Below are positions 9,110-16,418 of a stretch of 43,006 bases of DNA, piece by piece. The stretch is from Acidobacteriota bacterium (GTDB taxonomy: Bacteria; Acidobacteriota; Blastocatellia; RBC074): assembly GCA_018268995.1 (NCBI GenBank), contig JAFDVL010000119.1:24420-67425 (forward strand), read 5' to 3'. Numbering within the stretch: the stretch's first letter is position 1; every line of letters begins with the position of its first letter. Made by a program: the position numbers and the translations under genes. The notes below the pieces were generated by a model. That model was not told the DNA's origin and ran no database searches. It was given only the letters and a program-made list of their open reading frames with translations.

Positions 9110-10099
9110 ATGAAACCAAGTTTTTCCATCTTAATCCTCGTTCTGGTGTTTCCAGCATTCGCACAAACAATTGATCCAGCACGCCAGGAGCGTAAGCCGC
9201 TGACGCGAGAAGAACCTGAACGCGCAGCAAAAGCCCAGGAATTGTTGGAACAAGCGCGCGCCGCACTTAGTCAAAGTGCCAAGTTCGATAGCATTCAGAC
9301 CCTTTCGGTAAGTGGCAATATCCGGCGCGCAGCAATGACTGCAACGGCATCTTCTGGCGGTGCCACAGGAAGCGTCACAGCCATTGGCGGGGATGTTGAT
9401 CCGACGATCTTTGGTGCAAACAACTTCAAAGAATATTTTGCAGATGGCAAGGTAGAATACGATTTTTCGATGCCGGGCAAGTTCCGCTGGCAGGAAGACA
9501 TTGGACAACAACAAAGAAGCGGATTTTTTGATGGTGACCGCTTGTGGCAAAAGGTTAATCGCAACGCTGTTAACTCACCACCACATGCAGCGCCGTTCAT
9601 TCGGCAATTGCTGCAATCGCAATTTTCCTATCTCACACTCGGCTTATTGCTGGCTCCACCGCCGGGATTTCCGGTGGAATACAGTTACGCTGAGGAAAAG
9701 CCTTTTCGACAAACTGTGGCCGAAGTCATTGTCATTACGGGGCCAGGGTCGTTCAAAACTGAGTTGTACCTGGATCAAACAACGCATCTACCATTGCTGC
9801 TGCGTTTTGTGATCGGTGGCATTGCGCGTCCGGCGATGGTTTTTATGCCGGCTGGAACCCCGCAACAGGAAGGAAGGCGGGCGCTGGAAACCGCTCAGCA
9901 ACAGGCGGAAGCCAAGCCGCCAGGCGCACAAGAACGCGAAAAACTCGTCTTCTTTACCGATTATCGTGTGGTTGATGGTGTGCTGTTTCCGCATAAGATT
10001 ACCACCCAAATCAACGGAAAGCTGATAGAAGAAATTTCGTTTTCCCAGTTCAAGGCAAATCAGCCGATCAATCCTGAAAAATTTATGGAGAAAAAGTAA
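9110..10099 (+). CDS. Secreted protein of unknown function, paralogue 1
   Basis: A 329-residue protein with a clear signal peptide (hydrophobic core SILILVLVFPAF, cleavage probably after AFA-Q near residue 19). The mature chain reads as alternating beta strands: SIQTLSVSGNIRR near 63-75, FRWQE, a YSYAEE segment and TDYRVVDGVLFPHKI near the end. This pattern resembles acidobacterial LolA-like or outer-membrane-carrier-like proteins, but I cannot assign a family firmly. It ends with QPINPEKFMEKK, nearly the same ending as the next gene, so the two are tandem paralogues. It is 21 bases after the hydantoinase gene and likely co-transcribed. Confidence 0.8.
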   Translation: MKPSFSILILVLVFPAFAQTIDPARQERKPLTREEPERAAKAQELLEQARAALSQSAKFDSIQTLSVSGNIRRAAMTATASSGGATGSVTAIGGDVDPTIFGANNFKEYFADGKVEYDFSMPGKFRWQEDIGQQQRSGFFDGDRLWQKVNRNAVNSPPHAAPFIRQLLQSQFSYLTLGLLLAPPPGFPVEYSYAEEKPFRQTVAEVIVITGPGSFKTELYLDQTTHLPLLLRFVIGGIARPAMVFMPAGTPQQEGRRALETAQQQAEAKPPGAQEREKLVFFTDYRVVDGVLFPHKITTQINGKLIEEISFSQFKANQPINPEKFMEKK

Positions 10100-10108
10100 A
10101 ATCGCGTT

Positions 10109-11059
10109 GTGAAGGCTTATATTGTTCTCATTACACTTACTGTCCTCTTCCCCGTTGCCTTGGCGCAGATGGTGGCTGACGATTACGAGCTAACCAATCG
10201 GACGCAAGGAATCTTACAACAAGCACGTACCGCCATTGGCGCGACTTCCCCCCTCCAAAGTCTTTCGGTAAAAGGCACGGTTCGACGTCAGGTAAAATAC
10301 GTCGAAGTTTCTTCGCCGACGGAAGTGGAGGAAAAAGAAAAAACGCTGACGAGTAAATTGCGAGTGGAGTTCCAATTTCCCGATAAGTTTCGGGTGCGTG
10401 AACAAGGCTCACAGGTGAATGGGCAAGGATACGAACTGCTGGCCATCGTCAATAACAGCGAGGCGTGGATTTATCCGCAACCCATCGTCCCGTCAACACC
10501 AGAAAATCGTCGCGTAGTGAGCGTTGAAGATGCCGAGCAAAACCTGATCCGACAGGCACAAACCGCGCGCACCAATGTTTCGCGCTTTACTGTGGGGTTA
10601 CTGCTGACCGCAGCTCCATCTATTCCATTGGAATTTACCTATGCGGGTCGCATCACTTCTGAAGTGGGCACCAATGACGTGCTGACCGTGCGGGAGGCCG
10701 AGGGGTATAAATTTCTGTTACTGCTTGATCCACAAACGCATCTGCCCACCATGCTGAATGAAACCGTTGTCATGTCGCAACGAGTGACCGTGATTCCAAC
10801 GGGTCTTGGGTTTGATCGTCGCTACAACCGGGCGATTTTTACCAGAGCCAGAGAAGAACGCCTGGCTCGCAGCAAACCACCGCATGCTGTTTCCGTACAA
10901 ATGCGGTTGTCAGACCGGCGTACTGTGGGGGGCTTAAATCTGCCCCATCGCATCAAAACCTATTACAACGGACAACTTGTCGAAGAAATCGAATTCGATG
11001 AATTTACATTCAATCGCCCCATCAATCCGAAAAAATTTGAAGAGAATCGGCCTCGCTAA
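10109..11059 (+). CDS. Secreted protein of unknown function, paralogue 2
   Basis: A 316-residue protein with a signal peptide (VLITLTVLFPVALAQ), starting at GTG nine bases after the previous stop codon. It aligns along its length with the upstream paralogue: LQSLSVKGTVRRQ matches IQTLSVSGNIRR, LLLDPQTHLPTML matches LYLDQTTHLPLLL, and RPINPKKFEENRPR matches QPINPEKFMEKK. The two arose by tandem duplication followed by considerable divergence. A periplasmic, possibly lipid- or lipoprotein-binding role is a guess from the strand pattern. The gene runs directly into a purine-rich repeat after its stop codon. Confidence 0.78.
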   Translation: MKAYIVLITLTVLFPVALAQMVADDYELTNRTQGILQQARTAIGATSPLQSLSVKGTVRRQVKYVEVSSPTEVEEKEKTLTSKLRVEFQFPDKFRVREQGSQVNGQGYELLAIVNNSEAWIYPQPIVPSTPENRRVVSVEDAEQNLIRQAQTARTNVSRFTVGLLLTAAPSIPLEFTYAGRITSEVGTNDVLTVREAEGYKFLLLLDPQTHLPTMLNETVVMSQRVTVIPTGLGFDRRYNRAIFTRAREERLARSKPPHAVSVQMRLSDRRTVGGLNLPHRIKTYYNGQLVEEIEFDEFTFNRPINPKKFEENRPR

Positions 11060-11219
11060 GAGACAGAAAGACGGAGAGACGGAGGGAACGGGAAACCGAG
11101 GAACACAGAGACCGCAGAAACACGAGGCAAACCAAGCTGCCTCCCTTGCTCTTTCTCTCCCTCGCTCCTTCCCCTCCTCGCGCTTTCTCTCCCTCTCTCC
11201 TTCTCTCCCCCTCTCCGCC
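11060..11219. repeat. Polypurine then polypyrimidine low-complexity repeat
   Basis: Bases 11060-11135 are almost all A, G and short C words (gagacggaggg, aacacagagaccg). Bases 11138-11219 are almost all C and T (ctctttctctccctcg, ctctctccttctctcc). The two halves can pair imperfectly, and the pyrimidine half could form triplex DNA. A similar C/T-rich stretch opens the window at 1-37 (tcgctctttccctctgtcg). The element separates the periplasmic paralogues from the HExxH gene and overlaps the place where that gene should start. Confidence 0.7.
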
Positions 11220-11606
11220 ACGCCATCGCAAATCGCTGAGGCTTGCGGAATTACAATCAACCATGAAACACTTCCGCTTTCTTTCGGGCGGGTGGTCTAC
11301 TTAGCAGAAGCGTCCTTGCAACCGCCACGCATTACGCTGAATACCACTGCGATTGCAAAACTGGCAGAATTCGCGACGCAAGCACCCACAGATTGCGCTT
11401 TTTGGTTCACGGCAGAAGCAATCACCGAAGTCGTGATTGCGCACGAGCTCTATCACGTCCTGACGCAACAGGCATCAAACAAAGAAGTTGAAAAGTTAGC
11501 CCACGAATTTGCGCAGACGCTAACTGGATTGCCGTTCTCCCCTCAGGTGTATGAGGGGGCACTTAAGCAAACTGTTCCATGTCGGAATACGAAGACTATT
11601 ATTTAG
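11217..11606 (+). CDS. HExxH zinc-peptidase-like protein, 5' end damaged or unresolved
   Basis: Family-like sequence begins at about 11217 (SQIAEACGITI) and runs to the stop codon at 11604. The core VVIAHELYHVLTQ contains the HExxH zinc motif, followed by VEKLAHEFAQTLTGLPFSP, where a third ligand would sit. I recall similar 'AHELFH...EEIAAHAFA' proteins beside hydantoinase-type genes, function unknown. No ATG precedes the conserved part in frame except far upstream inside the previous gene; the first in-frame GTG is at 11292, which would remove the conserved N-terminal strand. The low-complexity repeat appears to have replaced the original start. The left coordinate given marks where coding-like sequence begins, not a proven start. 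The 3' end overlaps the kinase gene by 28 bases. Active gene or 5'-truncated remnant: both remain possible. Confidence 0.55.
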   Translation, partial: ATPSQIAEACGITINHETLPLSFGRVVYLAEASLQPPRITLNTTAIAKLAEFATQAPTDCAFWFTAEAITEVVIAHELYHVLTQQASNKEVEKLAHEFAQTLTGLPFSPQVYEGALKQTVPCRNTKTII

Positions 11607-12577
11607 GAATTGACGGCGGACAGAGCCATACGACGGCATTAGTAGCCAATGCCGAAGGGTTCATTGTCGGACGAGGCATTTCTGGCCCATCGAATCACAC
11701 GCGCGAACCAGGCGGGCGCGAACGGCTTGAACGGGCAGTGAGTGAATCGGTCAGCGATGCCTTGCGTGCAGCAGGATTAATGGAGCGCGGTTTTATTGGC
11801 GATTTCCACTTTCACAGCGCACATCTGGCGATGACTGGTGAGCCGGAAGACAAACTGGAAATTGTGGATCAACTCTTGAGCGCAGAGCATTTGATTGTCG
11901 GACACGATGCGCCCGGAGCTTTGGCCGGAGCTTTGGCCAGCGAAAATGGCGTGATCGTGTTAGCCGGAACCGGATCTGTCGCATATGGCGAAATGCAGAT
12001 CAGTCCGCAAACGTTGCGCGAAGCCCGCATTGGCGGAAACGGGTATATGTTTGGCGATGAAGGCAGCGGTTTCTGGCTCGGCAAAGAATCATTGCGGCTG
12101 GCAATTCAGATGGAAGAGCGGGAACTGCCTGACGGCGAAACGATTCGCACGGCATTGCTGACACATTTCAAACGCGACACCCTAAAAGGGATTGCCGAAG
12201 ATTTTTATGCCGGGATTATTTCACGAGATCAGATTGCATCATTTACTACGAGGTTAGACCGGCTTGCACGACAAAATGATGAAATTGCGATGCGGTTACT
12301 TCATCAGGCGGCAACCGACTTAGCAGAGTTGGCAGAGGCAACCGTCATAAAACTTGGTGCCACCCGCAGACGGGTTCAGGTTTCCTATGGCGGAGGCGTT
12401 TTCAACAGCAAACTGCTGCTCCGCCAGTTCAAGACAGCAGTCAAACAATTGATTCCTAAAGCGCAGATCGTGACACCCTATTTCGGGCCTGATGGCGGAG
12501 CATTGCTCCTGGCATATCGCAACGCGGGGAAAAAAATCTCAAAACAGTTGCTGAAAAACTTAAGCTATGCAGATTGA
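11579..12577 (+). CDS. BadF/BadG-type ATPase, N-acetylglucosamine-kinase-like
   Basis: A 332-residue ASKHA-fold sugar kinase. The phosphate-1 loop GIDGGQSHTTALV is at about 10-22, an adenosine/phosphate-2 type segment GVIVLAGTGSVAYG near 124-137, and GGNGYMFGDEGSGFWLG near 148-164. This set is typical of the bacterial GlcNAc-kinase (NagK-like) branch of the BadF family rather than of benzoyl-CoA reductase activators, which need Fe-S cysteines absent here. It overlaps the HExxH gene by 28 bases and nanE by 11. With NanE directly downstream, the likely substrate is N-acetylmannosamine or N-acetylglucosamine, feeding GlcNAc-6-phosphate. The overlap suggests translational coupling. Confidence 0.85.
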   Translation: MSEYEDYYLGIDGGQSHTTALVANAEGFIVGRGISGPSNHTREPGGRERLERAVSESVSDALRAAGLMERGFIGDFHFHSAHLAMTGEPEDKLEIVDQLLSAEHLIVGHDAPGALAGALASENGVIVLAGTGSVAYGEMQISPQTLREARIGGNGYMFGDEGSGFWLGKESLRLAIQMEERELPDGETIRTALLTHFKRDTLKGIAEDFYAGIISRDQIASFTTRLDRLARQNDEIAMRLLHQAATDLAELAEATVIKLGATRRRVQVSYGGGVFNSKLLLRQFKTAVKQLIPKAQIVTPYFGPDGGALLLAYRNAGKKISKQLLKNLSYAD

Positions 12578-13247
12578 ACAGCTTCGTGGCGGGCTGATTG
12601 TTTCCTGTCAGGCTCCAACCGGCGCGCCGCTGGATGATCCTTTCATCATCAGCGCGATGGCGTTGACAGCCGAGCAACAAGGTGCCGTCGGTGTCCGGTT
12701 GAACGGGCCTTCGCACATTGCAGCCTCGCGCGCACGCATTGCGATTCCCATTCTTGGCATTCAGAAAGTTGTGACGCCGTCCTCAGAGGTGTACATTACG
12801 CCGACCTTCGACGTAGCAGAACGCGTGGCAAAGAGCGGCGCAGACATCATCGCAGTTGATGCAACACGACGCCCCCGCCCGAATGATGAAAAAGTTGAGC
12901 GCCTGATTCGGCAGATTCGTGAAGAATTGCAAAAACCCGTGATGGCTGACATTGCGACGGTGGATGAAGCATTATTTGCGGCAGATTGTGGTGCAGATAT
13001 AATTGCCACAACACTTTGTGGCTATACCCAGGAAACGAGGGCTGTACCACTCCCGGCTTTTGATCTGATCGAAATACTCACAGCAAGGCTGTCCTTACCG
13101 GTTATCTGCGAAGGCGGTGTGGCATCGCCCGCAGATGTGCAACGGGTCTTTCAATGCGGGGCGTTTGCAGTTGTAGTGGGTACAGCTATCACAGGAATTA
13201 CGCAGCTGGTGAAGAATTTTGTGGCAGCACTGCCTTCTGTGCCATGA
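12567..13247 (+). CDS. nanE: N-acetylmannosamine-6-phosphate 2-epimerase
   Basis: Converts ManNAc-6-phosphate to GlcNAc-6-phosphate in sialic acid or ManNAc catabolism. A 226-residue TIM barrel of usual length. The catalytic pair known from the family (Lys66 and Glu180 in the clostridial enzyme) is visible as Lys67 in PILGIQKVV and Glu182 in VICEGGVASP. Other family blocks are VYITPTFDVAERVAKSGAD, AVDATRRPRP and MADIATVDEA. No sialate lyase (NanA), NagA or NagB is in the window, so the unit handles phosphorylated ManNAc only as far as can be seen. It overlaps the upstream kinase gene by 11 bases, which supports a joint kinase-epimerase function. Confidence 0.92.
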   Translation: MQIEQLRGGLIVSCQAPTGAPLDDPFIISAMALTAEQQGAVGVRLNGPSHIAASRARIAIPILGIQKVVTPSSEVYITPTFDVAERVAKSGADIIAVDATRRPRPNDEKVERLIRQIREELQKPVMADIATVDEALFAADCGADIIATTLCGYTQETRAVPLPAFDLIEILTARLSLPVICEGGVASPADVQRVFQCGAFAVVVGTAITGITQLVKNFVAALPSVP

Positions 13248-13321
13248 ATTCTGGCGAATTCTCGCTTTCATGGGTGAGCGATGAAGATATTTTTTTTGAG
13301 ATTTCCGAAACGATTTTGTAA
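13244..13321 (+). CDS. Possible 25-residue ORF coupled to nanE
   Basis: The ATG overlaps the nanE stop codon (ATGA). The predicted peptide is acidic and aromatic (MNSGEFSLSWVSDEDIFFEI...) and ends at TAA 13319-13321. There is no independent ribosome site, so only translational coupling could produce it. It may be a remnant of a longer gene or chance. Confidence 0.25.
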   Translation: MNSGEFSLSWVSDEDIFFEISETIL

Positions 13322-13419
13322 TGGGGAGTTCATCAGATAGTCATAGGAAACAACGAAGATGCCAACGTCACAGGAACCCCAAACTCGCACACAACGTTAT
13401 TCGGGCTGTGACCATCTAA
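13321..13419 (+). CDS. Possible 32-residue basic ORF following the coupled ORF
   Basis: The ATG shares one base with the preceding stop codon (TAATG). The peptide is rich in Arg, His and Lys (SSSDSHRKQRRCQRHRNP). No Shine-Dalgarno is visible. It would be the third link of a coupled chain after nanE; weak evidence, possibly chance. Confidence 0.18.
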   Translation: MGSSSDSHRKQRRCQRHRNPKLAHNVIRAVTI

Positions 13420-13556
13420 AGCGGCGCAATCATTGAAAACAAACAGTGGAAGTGATTGCAGGTTATGGGTACAATAACTGCGTTTTTTCTGGTAACGACT
13501 CCCGAAAAAAGCGCGAGCAGTTTCCACAAGGAACCACTGCTGAGGAGACAAAAATT
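13420..13556 (+). promoter_or_regulatory. Leader of the AAA+ ATPase gene
   Basis: TACAAT at 13470-13475 is a plausible -10 box but has no good -35. A hairpin-like stretch follows (GCGTTTTTTC near 13483 against GAAAAAAGCGC near 13504). TGAGGAGAC at 13541-13549 is the Shine-Dalgarno for the ATG at 13557. Apart from these and the two tiny ORFs, the stretch after nanE holds nothing I recognise. Confidence 0.35.
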
Positions 13557-14741
13557 ATGAATCACAGCGGACAAAAATCAGCGACCACACCTAATTATCT
13601 TAACCCCGACCTGAAAAGCCCGCGCGCGCAGGAGTTTGAAGACAAACTTGGATCGCGGATCGTGGGACAAGAGCGCGCTGTTCGCCGGATTACGCAGTTG
13701 TATCAAATCTTTCTGGCGGGTCTGGCCCATCCAGGTCGTCCGATTGGCACGATGCTTTTCCTCGGCCCGACCGGCTCCGGGAAAACGCGCGTAGTCGAAG
13801 CGGCGTCGGAAGTCTTGTTCGGCGATAACAACCTTGTGACTAAAATTGATTGCGCCGAATTTCAGCATTCACATGAAATCGCCAAGCTGATCGGCTCGCC
13901 TCCAGGCTATCTGGGACACCGCGAAACGTCCCCCATGCTCACGCAGGAAAATCTGGATCGTTCACACACCGAATCATTAAAACTTTCGCTGGTGCTCTTT
14001 GACGAGATCGAAAAAGCTAGCGACGCCCTGTGGCAATTGCTCCTCGGCATTTTGGATAAAGCTACGCTCACGCTCGGCGACAATCGCCGCGTAGATTTTT
14101 CGCGCTCCATCGTGATTATGACCTCGAACCTTGGTGCCCGCGAAATGAGCGAAATGATTTCGGGTGGTATCGGCTTTGCCCCCAAACCAGGCGTAGTTGA
14201 TTCTGAAGTAGATCAAAAGATTTACCGCACTGCTTTAGAAGCCGCACGTCGTAAATTTTCGCCGGAATTCATGAACCGCATTGACAAGGTTGTCGTGTTC
14301 CGCAGCTTGCGCGATGAACATTTGCGGCAAATTCTGGAAATCGAATTGACTGCGGTACAAGAACGCATTATGCGCGGCTCAGGCGAGAAGTTCATTTTCA
14401 AATGCACTGAGGCAGCCAAGCAATTTCTGTTGGACGAAGGCATTGATTTCAAATATGGCGCACGTCATTTGAAGCGCGCGATTGAACGCTTCCTCGTCTT
14501 CCCGCTTTCCAATCTGGTAGCAACAGGGCAAATTGGTTTGGGTGATTTGTTGATTGTGGATTATTCGCCGGAGATCGGAAAACTGACTTTCTCGAAAGAA
14601 TCTGAAGGGGCGTTAGTCACTGAATCCAGCGCGAACATTCTGGATTTGGATTCGATTGAGGAACACCATTCGCTAAATGCTGAGGCAATCGCGCCGGAGA
14701 CACAAGTTGCACCGGCACGGGCCAGAGACAAGAAACCATAA
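13557..14741 (+). CDS. Single-ring AAA+ ATPase of the ClpB-D2/ClpX type
   Basis: A 394-residue AAA+ protein. Walker A GPTGSGKT is at 70-77, Walker B LVLFDEIEK at 146-154, pore-loop-like GSPPGYLGH at 113-121, sensor-1 TSN at 189-191, the NRID region at 240-243 and sensor-2 GAR at 301-303, with a C-terminal ClpB D2-small-like domain to about 345. The last 50 residues are an acidic, low-complexity tail. It has only one ATPase ring, no ClpX zinc finger, no ClpB N or middle domain, and no obvious ClpP-binding loop. It is therefore a stand-alone unfoldase of unknown partner. The ATG at 13557 is chosen because TGAGGAGA lies about nine bases upstream. It faces the AtuA-like gene across an inverted repeat. 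Confidence 0.88.
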   Translation: MNHSGQKSATTPNYLNPDLKSPRAQEFEDKLGSRIVGQERAVRRITQLYQIFLAGLAHPGRPIGTMLFLGPTGSGKTRVVEAASEVLFGDNNLVTKIDCAEFQHSHEIAKLIGSPPGYLGHRETSPMLTQENLDRSHTESLKLSLVLFDEIEKASDALWQLLLGILDKATLTLGDNRRVDFSRSIVIMTSNLGAREMSEMISGGIGFAPKPGVVDSEVDQKIYRTALEAARRKFSPEFMNRIDKVVVFRSLRDEHLRQILEIELTAVQERIMRGSGEKFIFKCTEAAKQFLLDEGIDFKYGARHLKRAIERFLVFPLSNLVATGQIGLGDLLIVDYSPEIGKLTFSKESEGALVTESSANILDLDSIEEHHSLNAEAIAPETQVAPARARDKKP

Positions 14742-14759
14742 AATCGTCTCAAAAGTTTT

Positions 14760-14839
14760 GAGAGTCCAGAGAGTGTGGAGAGTCAATGCAACTGCAAGAC
14801 TTTCCACACTCCTTGACTTTATAGACTCTCTGGACTCTC
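14760..14839. repeat. Inverted repeat between convergent genes, overlapping a 3' coding end
   Basis: GAGAGTCCAGAGAGT at 14760-14774 is a perfect 15-base inverted match to 14825-14839. Inner segments (gtgtggagagtc against gactttccacac) extend the pairing with a bulge. The right arm includes the last codons and stop of the - strand gene at 14819. It may act as a bidirectional terminator, though no U-run is present. Confidence 0.65.
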
Positions 14840-15148
14840 CATTTCGATTTCCATTCTCAGCAACGCCGCGCTCAGCGTCTTTCCCTGTGGATCAGTTTTC
14901 AGCGAAACCGTCCCACCACCGCCCAAACTTTCATGCAATAAAAAATTCAGCGCACTCAGGTTAGGAAGTTCAAACCGCTCGACCTCACCTTTGCAAATGC
15001 CAGTGAAGTGTTGCTTGACGCGTTCGGCGGTCACTTCTTTGACCAGAATTGGGTAATACTCCGGCTTGAGCGCGATCAGTCCGATATTGGATGTGTCGCC
15101 TTTGTCACCGGAACGGGCGTGTGCAATGGTTCGGAGTTGAACTTTCAT
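14819..15148 (-). CDS. AtuA-like C-terminal-domain small protein
   Basis: A 109-residue cytosolic protein matching the stand-alone C-terminal domain of AtuA/DUF1446-type proteins: TIAHARSGDKGDTSNIGLIA at the N-terminus, then a Leu-rich helix PNLSALNFLLHESLGGGGT typical of the family. In terpene-utilisation clusters this domain accompanies acyclic terpenoid catabolism genes, none of which is present here, so the role is unknown. I start it at the ATG ending at 15148, one base after the stop codon of the upstream hydrolase, which implies translational coupling. Its last residues, ESPESL, are encoded by the arm of an inverted repeat. Confidence 0.82.
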   Translation of the reverse strand: MKVQLRTIAHARSGDKGDTSNIGLIALKPEYYPILVKEVTAERVKQHFTGICKGEVERFELPNLSALNFLLHESLGGGGTVSLKTDPQGKTLSAALLRMEIEMESPESL

Positions 15149-15149
15149 A

Positions 15150-16184
15150 TTACTTAATCGAATAACTCTTGCTGACCTTGGTTCTACCATTCGTCACGGT
15201 AAAGGTTTTCTTTGCCGCATCCACCGACACCCAAATCATTTCGCTTGTTTTGTCATCCAGATTCGCGATGTACTCAGGCGCAGTGTTCTGATCATCCGTC
15301 GTGGTAATGTTGCGATGCACCTGATAAAGCGCCTGGAGCGAAGGCAATTCGCGCAACCATTTCACCGTATTTGCGCTGCCGCCTTTGCGTGGGCCATTGT
15401 TCATGATTGCGACCGTCGGCTCAACGCTTTTGAGCAAAACGGGATTGTTGCTGATGTCCATGCCGTGATGTGTGACTTGATATAAATCAACTTTGCCAAT
15501 CACGTTGGAGGGACAAACCAATTTGCTTTCAATATTCCACGTCAAATCACCCGCGTCAAAAAAATCAAATGCGCCGTAGCTGAGCTTAAAGACAACACTG
15601 CGCGCGTTATCCGATTTATCTTCCGGCAGTTGCTTGGCATCGGCGCAGGCCGGATTTGCTTCTCTGGTTTTTCCAGGCAGCGTTTCAGCACGCGCCGCCA
15701 GAAAACGTAAGGTTACGGGCGGCGTGCCTTTCATCGTGCGGAGCTTGATCGAATCGCCAGGTTTCACCGTAATTGTTTTATTGTTCGTTGCAGCGTAGTA
15801 ATCCGCGTACTGTTTCGGCTGTGCGGCATTTTCCGGTGGCGACGGCAACTCGCCATGATTGTAGTGATTTTTGACAGGAATAAGTTTCGCTAATTCCGGC
15901 GCGCCGCCAAAATGATCTACGTGATAATGCGTGATAATCAAATGATCTATTTGCGTGATGCCCGCCTGCTTCATCGCAGCCTGAATGCGCTTGGCGTCGC
16001 GACCTTCAAATCCCGGCCAGCCCGTGTCTACTAAAATGGATTCGCCTGCCGGAGTCACAATTAAAGTCGCCGCACCACCCTCAACATCCACATAATAAAT
16101 TTCCAGTGTTTTGCTGCCCGGAGCTTTCGCCAGTAACGTTGCAGGCAAAACAAGCAACAAAACGATTGCTAAAAACTTTCGCAT
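15150..16184 (-). CDS. Secreted metallo-beta-lactamase-fold hydrolase (ComEC-C-like)
   Basis: A 344-residue protein with an N-terminal signal peptide (FLAIVLLLVLPATLLA). The mature part has the metallo-beta-lactamase signature THYHVDHFGG, giving His86, His88, Asp90 and His91, preceded by ILVDTGWPG. The pattern YVDVEGGAATLI is that of the ComEC C-terminal/'competence-like' branch, in which secreted stand-alone forms are of unknown substrate, possibly nucleic acid or phosphodiester. Later ligands include the Asp in DAGDLT and HHGMD. The start ATG has GAGGAG-like sequence upstream. The AtuA-like gene follows one base later on the same strand. Confidence 0.88.
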   Translation of the reverse strand: MRKFLAIVLLLVLPATLLAKAPGSKTLEIYYVDVEGGAATLIVTPAGESILVDTGWPGFEGRDAKRIQAAMKQAGITQIDHLIITHYHVDHFGGAPELAKLIPVKNHYNHGELPSPPENAAQPKQYADYYAATNNKTITVKPGDSIKLRTMKGTPPVTLRFLAARAETLPGKTREANPACADAKQLPEDKSDNARSVVFKLSYGAFDFFDAGDLTWNIESKLVCPSNVIGKVDLYQVTHHGMDISNNPVLLKSVEPTVAIMNNGPRKGGSANTVKWLRELPSLQALYQVHRNITTTDDQNTAPEYIANLDDKTSEMIWVSVDAAKKTFTVTNGRTKVSKSYSIK

Positions 16185-16362
16185 GAACTTCTCCTCAGAA
16201 GATGCAGGCTATAGCATTTTGCCTGCCCGCAATGTCAAATTTGTTTCCCACAGATGCGACGACAGACGGGGATGTCTATCGTACATTCCCTTGATTGATG
16301 AGGCGCAACCTAACAGGTTCTGTCAGCGGTTGCAACTTCGCCGTAGCATTCAAGCAACCATT

Positions 16363-16371
16363 TGCTATAAT
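16363..16371 (+). promoter_or_regulatory. Extended -10 promoter of the M48/FHA operon
   Basis: TGCTATAAT is a perfect TGnTATAAT extended -10 element, which can work without a good -35 box; none is seen 16-18 bases upstream. It lies 48 bases before the ATG of the M48-like gene, with GGAG at 16409-16412. It probably drives the four-gene unit to 21317. Confidence 0.65.
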
Positions 16372-16418
16372 CCCCAAGGAAGCCTCATTTCCTCAAATTG
16401 CAAGCCCCGGAGTTTTTC

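Noticed and set aside
10934..11264. - strand ORFs rich in Glu, Arg and Gly
   Set aside because: They are translations of the polypyrimidine tract and have no recognisable domain or ribosome site.
11263..11265. ATG at 11263 as the start of the HExxH gene
   Set aside because: It is in a different reading frame from the HExxH coding sequence.
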